A stretch of DNA of 64,000 bases from Cymodocea nodosa (taxonomy: Eukaryota; Streptophyta; Magnoliopsida; Alismatales; Cymodoceaceae): contig CM072338.1 of the NCBI GenBank assembly GCA_036874045.1, positions 15,584,501 through 15,648,500 of the forward strand, in the 5' to 3' direction. Position 1 is the first letter of the stretch, and the number at the start of each line of letters is the position of its first letter. Made by a program: the position numbers and the translations under genes. Of this stretch, positions 57,454 through 64,000 are shown in pieces. The notes under the pieces were generated by a model. It saw nothing but the letters and a program-made list of their open reading frames with translations. It was not told the origin of the DNA and made no database searches.

Positions 57454-57730
57454 TGTAAGAAGGTTTCACATGTGTTAGAAAAGTAAAAATTAAATTAAAT
57501 TTTATACATGTTAAATTTTTTTACTTATTTTAAATTAATTTTAAGTTAAAATTTTAATATGTTATCAATGTCAATTCACACACAAAAATATTTTTAATTA
57601 CATAAATAAGTTACAAGTGAGAAAAAATATTTGCAAAATTTTACATTAATAAAAGTAAGGATATAATTAAGTTTTATATACAATGAATTTTTTTACTCAT
57701 TATTAATTTATTTTAAGTTAGAAAATTGCA
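57454..57730 (+). mobile_element. TRIM-like miniature LTR element, copy 3
   Basis: Halves at about 57454-57556 and 57628-57730 share TTTTATA.A.ATG...TTTTTTACT.ATT words with the copies at 12210 and 39204. The interior has a weakened ATGTTATCAATGTC primer-binding-site-like stretch. It is the most decayed of the three. Confidence 0.5.
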
Positions 57731-58562
57731 AGGTGAACCATACGTAAGTCGACGTATTTCTGCCTAATATATGAAGTTGTAATAAAGAACAACATTATTA
57801 AGTGTTGGAACAATTTTATATTTTTATACCAAATTCGTCTTGAATGTCTGCAATAAATTAAAAGAGGCGTACTTAAGTGTTGAAATTAATAATAAATGAT
57901 GATAAAGTACAAAAATATCATTGTAGATATAACATGTGTTCAATTACAACTATAGATTTTGTAATTTACGATTTTTATTTGCTGTTATTTGTAATTTATA
58001 AATATCGTAAACTAAACTACTTTTTCTGGTTCACTCGTTAATGTTATAAATCGTATAATCCAATTTTCTCTATTTTTACTATCAACGTTATATAAAACAC
58101 AAAATCAATCATGTTTTTATTCTTCTTATAAATCATATAAATAATATATTAAAATTAAATTTAATGTATCATTTTAAATACTTATAATAATAAAAAATCA
58201 TGAGTACCTGAGACAAAATAGTCTGAACAAAAATCACCGTTACTGAAAAAACGAAACAATTCCTTCAAAAAATGAAATCCGATTCAAGGCAATGTATCTC
58301 CTTTCCCGCCATTTTCTTTTCATCCAAAATATAACATCCGCATGGAAGAAAAGCGAGGGAGACGTGACCTAAACCCCAAATCCGACCTCGATGGCGTTCC
58401 ATGGCGACGCCCGAAACGGCCTTCGATGTATCTTCGCTAGCATTTTCTCTTCCTCTTTTCCACTTCCTGCTTAAAATCTATTTCTGATGCGGTTCGATTT
58501 TGCCACTTGTTCCCATTTTTCTAAGCTTTCGAGTTTCTTCCTCACTTTCTTGGTTGGATTGC
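57731..58562 (+). promoter_or_regulatory. Upstream region of the BRCT-RING gene
   Basis: AT-rich until about 58280, then mixed sequence. It contains an E2F-type site at 58302-58310. A short upstream ATG frame occurs at 58391. The leader just before the chosen start is pyrimidine-rich (TTCCTCACTTTCTTGG). Confidence 0.5.
58302..58310 (+). promoter_or_regulatory. Candidate E2F-binding site
   Basis: TTTCCCGCC fits the plant E2F consensus TTTSSCGS over its first eight bases. It lies about 250 bp upstream of the start codon of the BRCT-RING gene, a place where E2F sites commonly occur in S-phase and DNA-repair genes. Confidence 0.5.
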
Positions 58563-61500
58563 ATGGCAGCAGGTGGGGAACGTGGAATCCGAGGCATGGA
58601 ATCCGTAGTCGCGACGGTCAGCGGGTACCATGGCAGAGAGAGATTCAAACTCATCAAGCTCATTTCCCACACTGGTGCCAACTACGTTGGAGCTTTGGCC
58701 AAATCAACCACTCATCTGGTTAGCCTCGTCGAACAAAGATTCTTTCGTTTTTTTGTGTTTAGATCTAACACAGAAATTTCGGTAATGTACAATGATTCTG
58801 AGTTGGATTTGTGGATCATCTGCAATAAAATAAAAATTTTAATTTTTATTGGCATCCATGCAATGAATTAATTTTTCCTTTTATTTTCTTCGGTCGGAAC
58901 GTAGGTATGCTGGGAGCTCAAAGGGAAGAAATATGACCTCGCCAATACTCTAGGAGTCAAAGTTGTTAGTCATAGGTGGTTTGAAGATTGCTTAAGGGAG
59001 TCAAAGCGTCTTTCTGAGAATCCATATATTATGAAATGGTAATCCCCTTTAAACTTTTGGGAGTATTGTTCTAGAATTTAAATAAGCTTAATAGAATTTT
59101 GCATTTTCCAAAAATTTACTATATATAACCATCTAGCGCTATTCTCTTTACTTGAATGGGATTGGTATGAACATGAATCTATTACATCAAGAGAAAAAGG
59201 AGCTGATCAACCTAACCAATATTTGTCCAACAAATCATGTTTATTGATTTACTTTATGTTACCGTTTTTGCTAGGGACAACAGAAGGGCATTTTGATTGA
59301 TATTGTCATCAACCTGGTCTAAAATCTATCAAAAGCTTCTTAATAACTAACTCTGTCATGTTCTAAAATGCTTAGTTGAATATGACTTCTCTTTTCCCAT
59401 CCACACTCTACTGGTCCTTTTTTTTTCAATAACTGAGTTCTATTCTATTTTATCCCTATATAATTGTCATCCAATAACTTATTAAATTTTGTGTGTTCTT
59501 TAAACTATTAGAAGATACACAGAAGTTGGGTGGTGTTTGTGCATTCCAAAAGTGATGAAAAGGAAAGTGAGGAAAGATCTTTCTTTTCCTTCATTTTTGT
59601 ATTGTTTATGTACTTAGAAAGTGATGGAAAGGAATCTAAAATCAGCACTTTTTTTTTTGAATTGATATATCAAATGATATACAAAAATCAATATATTGTC
59701 TATAAAGATGATATATTGATTTTTGTATGAAGTGTAGGATTTAAATCATTCAACATACTATTATAAAAACAGTATACCAAAATTGACCTACAATCTAACT
59801 CTTGCAAAGTGATCTATTGCAACCACCTTCATCTAACATAGGTAAGAATTCTTGATTATTGGATTTTTTTTATTTGCAAGTTATGTATTGGTAAAAATTC
59901 AAAAGAGTGTAAACAAAGTTATATGAAATTTCTCCCAAATTATTAGTAGTTCTTCACAGGGTGCTTATTTCCTATTGGGTGTTTTCCCTCCAAATTATCC
60001 TTGTGTTTTGGAATTCCTAAGGTTGACAGTGTGCAAATGGATAGACAAGAGCATGTGTGCTCTAGGAGTTTGGGAAGTCAAGAGGTTGGGAGGTCATGAG
60101 TCATGAGTCAGGAAACTTCTCATTGGATTCTAAAGGGGAGAATGAGAATTGTATAAAATATTTCACCTTTTATACCTTAGAAACTGATGGAATTCCTCAC
60201 TTTCTTTTCCATTGTGCACAAACACTTTACTTTTCTTTTCCTTTCGACTTTTGGCACAATAAGAGGCTTGGGAGGGCCTTTCCTAAGGCGTGGGAGGAGC
60301 AGACAGTGTCAATATCCATGTTGGAAGATGTGATTTTGTTGATTAATACAAGGGTTATGCATTTGTCAGGTACATTAATGATCTAGGTGAATGGATGCCC
60401 GTTTATCCAATTACATAATAACTCAATTACATAACTAGCACAGTTATAGTAACATCAAATGCATTTCTAATTTAAATTATTGTTATGAATTGTTAAAGGT
60501 GTGTGGGTACATCTATGTTAATTGTTCTACAATTATGGCAAATCAAGATGGTAAGAATGAACTATTACAGATGTCATGAGGCTATAGGGCGTTGCACCTG
60601 AGATTCATCATTCTCTTTTTTATTCTTACTGATTTGCATGGTGTCATTAGTTTTCAAGATCATTGTTCAGGCAGATAATGCTGATTTTTATAAATATGAT
60701 TAATTTCCTTTCATGTTTTGTATAATATATAGTGGGAGGCAAGCAGGCCCTTTGTCATGCAATGTATTGGATTTTATTGCCATTGACAACAGAAAATATG
60801 AATTGGCTAAAAAAAGGAAGGATATTCTGCATGATCGGTCCAATACAATTTATGATTCTGGAGGACTAGATCTCATTTCTGATGCTGCACATACCATGGA
60901 CATGGTCCATTCCAGTCCTTTTTTGGTAAGTATGATTTGTACGTATAATTTTTTTTAAAATAAACATTATACTAATACAATGGTCCTGATTTTATCATTT
61001 GATTCCTAGGTCCTAGATTGCCCTTTAAAATAAAAATATTATCTTTATTTCATTATTTGTAATAGTAGCACAGAAATTAATACAAATATAATGATTAAGT
61101 TAATATTTATTGTGTCAAAGATTTGTCTGATAGTGCCATAGGTGATCTTGAACCTGCATAGTTATTGTTGCCTTTTTGTTTCAAAGCACTGCTTGTAGAG
61201 CTAAAACATTTTCAACTAGTATATTTTTTATGCCCAAATGATCTTGCTCCCTATATTCTTTTTCATTATTATCGATTGTCTCATATGTGACTTAGGGTAT
61301 GTTTGATGGTACTTTAAACCAGCTTTTGGACAATAGCTACTAGGAGTTGTAGAAACTGTAATGATTCTAAATAGACAAATAGGGTATGTTTGATGGTGCT
61401 TTAGACCAGCATTTGGACAATAACTACTAGGAGAAGTTCTAAAAACTATAGTAATTCCAAACAAGGCAAATTGGCTCAGCAATTAGGAAATTACTCAACT

Positions 61501-63961
61501 TCTAAATATACCTATACAAGCATTACTGCAACTTTTGTAGATACTCATTTCTATCTTCTAACCAGAAGTTGAAATTCTAAATTTTTATTTCTAAAACTAT
61601 CCATATGAAATCAAAACCTTTACATGCAATATCAATGATTATTTACACTGCCAACATACATATAGAGAAATGATTACCACACCTATATAGATATATAATA
61701 TACATATTATAGTATGATTTCATATATTATTGTTAGAATGTATAAATAAATGGATCCTTATATGGATCTAGGGTTAGGTTATGTTAGGGTTTTATGGTGG
61801 AGAAAAGAGTGACCAACAATGGTTAGAGTTTTTCTCCTCTCTTTGTAAATCTCTCGTACCCTTTAACTTTCAAAATTTGAGCTCTAATACCATGGAAACA
61901 AATATGAACATATATAAATATTGAAAGAAACTTGCAAATACCAATGCAACTACCATCAAATCATCCAAAGTAGTAACAGAGCTACACAACCTATTATCAA
62001 GAGATTTGTTTTATGGAGAATAAACTTGGAATTTAGGTAAACCCTAGCTATCGTTGCTACCTTGCTATGGTGGTGACAATAGGCCTCCAAACAATAACCA
62101 TATTCATTAGTTTTTCTCTATTTTTTGTTAGTTTCTTTGTTTTCAAACCAACAATGTCTTCTCCCTCAAATTTATCCCTCCAATATCAAATGTCACCATT
62201 TTCAAGTGCCTCTAAGATGCATCACTACTATCTTTGAATGCCACTTTTGCCTCCTTCAAAGGCCTTTTTGTGCATCTACCTTGCCATCCTCCCTCATTGC
62301 AACATCATTTTTGTGCTAATGGTTGGTGGCCACATCTTCCACTTCCTCTCCTACCATCACTAGGGCCTTCCAGCCCCTTTCTTGCCACTGACCACCTCCT
62401 CTTGCAGCAGTCAAGATTATTGTGCCACTATTTGTTTAGGTGGAAGTAGATTGATACATTAATGAAGATAATGGCTCTATCAATATTGCATAGAGGTTAG
62501 AAGAAAGAGACCATTTCATAACAAGTAATGCAAGACTAAACCTTGAAGAATCCTTTCACCTAACTTTATGATTCAAATAAAGATCTATTTATTCATACAA
62601 TTTAACAATTATAATATACACATATTTTGATTACAAGTATTCTATAATATATTATATGTAATGTATACATTGTAAATTACACGACATAATATATTATATT
62701 TATATTTTATTATAATATGTATTTATGCGACCTAATATGTAACACCATCTAGATGTATTACACGTCATACATAATATGCAATGTATTTATGTAATATGTA
62801 TATTACAAACTATGTATTTTAATATACATATATTATGCAAAATACATATATACATACACATATATATACACATTTAATACATATTTAGATTTATATAAAT
62901 ACACATATTTACATAGATATTTTATATTTATATTATAATATAGAGATTATACATATCATACTATTATATAGTTATACATACTACAATTTTACGAGAATAG
63001 TAAGATAGGCATTATAAATTATAATTATTCTTACTTGTCAACACATGATAAAATATTGAATGAAAAAACTTCTAGCTTCCAGTGAAGCTAGTTTATATAG
63101 AAAGCATAAAGGCTGATTACTGCAAATTGGTGGATCCAAGCTGTCCCTAATTTTCATATGTAATTCTCAAAATGTTTTTATCACATTTATTTCTATATTT
63201 TATGTTTTTTTTTTCAAATTTTATAACATCAGATTTTTAGGAGAATATAACAGGTTTAAGATATCTTCCATTAGGACATTGAAGAAAATAATTTTTAATG
63301 CATTACTATTTTGACTTATTTGTGGATCTTGCTTTTCAAACAGCCTGAGACAACCTCCATAATGACATCTATCATAAAGAAAAGCCACAGGTTTGATGAT
63401 GCTGGAACTAGCACCGATGCTGGACAAGTTCGAAAAGGTCGTCGTCTTGTGAAAAACAATGTATACTCTGATTTATTGAATCATAATAGCATACACTGTG
63501 AACAAAAAAACAGTCATACACAACTTTTCCCTGCACAGGCAAGCATTAATCAGGAATCGTGTGGTATTGATTCTATTGATAATTCAAGAAATGGGATCTT
63601 GCAAAAAACATCTGCTTCTGATGAATTAAATATGGAGCATATAAACCATAAAGAAGATCTTAACAGAAGGATTGAAGAGCTTGAAAACATTGAAGAACAG
63701 GGAAGCGTCTGTTCTTCTGTTCCTTCAAACAGTCTGACTGACACAGAATTGCCTACCAAAACATCAGTTTTAAATGACCAGCACAATGCTTTGGCAAGTT
63801 GCAATAATGAAAAGAACAAATCTGACAAATCGGTTGAAATGAATATTATGACAGATTTATCTTGTGTAATATGCTTGACAAACTTTTCATCAACAAGAGG
63901 AGTTTTACCTTGTGGGCATCGGTTCTGTTACCTCTGCATTGAATTATGGGCTGATCATATG
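58563..63961 (+). CDS. BRCT-domain and C3HC4 RING-finger protein, 5' four exons (continues past window)
   Basis: Exons 58563-58718, 58905-59038, 60733-60925 and 63344-63961 join in frame to 367 residues. The last exon ends at a GTGAGT donor, so the gene continues beyond the window. Residues about 17-97 form a BRCT domain ([46 protein letters not shown]). A Ser/Asn-rich linker follows. From about residue 334 a RING begins with CVICLTNF and [14 protein letters not shown] (C-x2-C...C-x-H-x2-C-x2-C). The order resembles an uncharacterised Arabidopsis BRCT/RING protein (At1g67180, from memory). BRCT plus RING suggests a nuclear E3 ubiquitin ligase in the DNA-damage response, which is inferred. The start is chosen at [20 protein letters not shown]; the Met 12 residues later is an alternative. 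Confidence 0.85.
59533..60225. mobile_element. MITE-like element with GTGTTTGTGCA ends
   Basis: The left end GTGTTTGTGCA, followed by AAAAGGAAAGTGAGGAA, is repeated in inverse at the right end (TTCCTCACTTTCTTTTCC, then TGCACAAACAC). A small indel separates the two blocks. The terminal motif is like that of the Harbinger elements L and R. No target duplication could be confirmed. Confidence 0.5.
59679..59728. repeat. Perfect 18 bp hairpin
   Basis: ATACAAAAATCAATATAT (59679-59696) and its exact reverse complement (59711-59728) are separated by 14 bp. Confidence 0.85.
60926..63343. other. BRCT-RING gene intron 3 (2.4 kb)
   Basis: It contains an 87 bp tandem repeat near 61294-61467 and possible LTR-element debris around 61735-62500. 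That debris includes a minus-strand CATGGTATTAGAGCTC near 61883-61898, similar to a Met-tRNA primer-binding site. A TA-rich stretch lies at 62600-63000. The acceptor TTTTCAAACAG| precedes the exon at 63344. Confidence 0.5.
61294..61467. repeat. 87 bp tandem duplication
   Basis: AGGGTATGTTTGATGGT starts at 61294 and 61381, followed in both units by CTTTA.ACCAGC.TTTGGACAATA.CTACTAGGAG. The unit starts with a MITE-like GGGTATGTTTG motif. Confidence 0.8.
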
Positions 63962-64000
63962 GTGAGTACTCTTCCTATATTTGGTTCCTTTTATTGCACT

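Larger units (their letters stand above)
59039..60732. other. BRCT-RING gene intron 2, with a MITE
   Basis: A 1.69 kb intron. It contains an inverted-repeat element at 59533-60225, which itself holds a perfect hairpin at 59679-59728. The rest is AT-rich with nothing recognised. Confidence 0.6.

Overview
This is nuclear DNA from a flowering plant. Seven protein-coding genes with GT-AG introns can be read, and they lie in AT-rich sequence crowded with plant transposable elements: degenerate LINE and Ty1/copia pieces, small LTR elements, MITEs and PIF/Harbinger transposons. The first exons of several genes are much more GC-rich than their later exons, which hints at a monocot, perhaps a non-grass one. 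That placement is a weak inference.

Layout. Positions 1-13028 hold old copia and LTR debris and the last four exons of a ferredoxin-thioredoxin reductase catalytic chain gene (FTRC, + strand). Its introns contain a Tourist-type MITE, a LINE fragment, a 1.4 kb LTR element and a TRIM. Positions 14870-19140 hold a decayed PIF/Harbinger element. Positions 19758-27692 encode the U5 snRNP GTPase Snu114/CLO (999 aa, 10 exons), with a LINE and a nested MITE in intron 1. Next come an NHL/LEA-2 membrane protein (- strand, 30099-30854) and a divergent GPI-type GH17/CBM43 beta-1,3-glucanase (+ strand, 31742-33298). A small eight-exon membrane protein with a likely plastid transit peptide follows (- strand, 36950-39971). 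It is divergent from plastid enolase ENO1 (+ strand, 41385-49370, 485 aa, 7 exons). Positions 50527-57349 are a remarkable Harbinger cluster. The window ends inside a BRCT-RING protein gene (+ strand, from 58563, 5' four exons, 367 codons visible).

The genes do not form one pathway. FTRC (redox control), ENO1 (plastid glycolysis) and the transit-peptide membrane protein probably act in plastids. Snu114 acts in splicing, the BRCT-RING protein probably in the nucleus, and the NHL and GH17 proteins at the plasma membrane and cell wall. No operon-like organisation is expected.

The most unusual structure is the Harbinger cluster. A 1.83 kb deletion derivative (L) and a 4.72 kb element (R) with an intact-looking DDE transposase lie in opposite orientation. 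R is inserted at the centre of a separate fold-back element (S). The outer elements share single TAA trinucleotides at their borders, so the order is TAA-L-TAA-S[R]-TAA. L, R and the decayed relative at 14.9-19.1 kb each carry a different GC-rich minisatellite near the end upstream of the Myb/SANT-like ORF.
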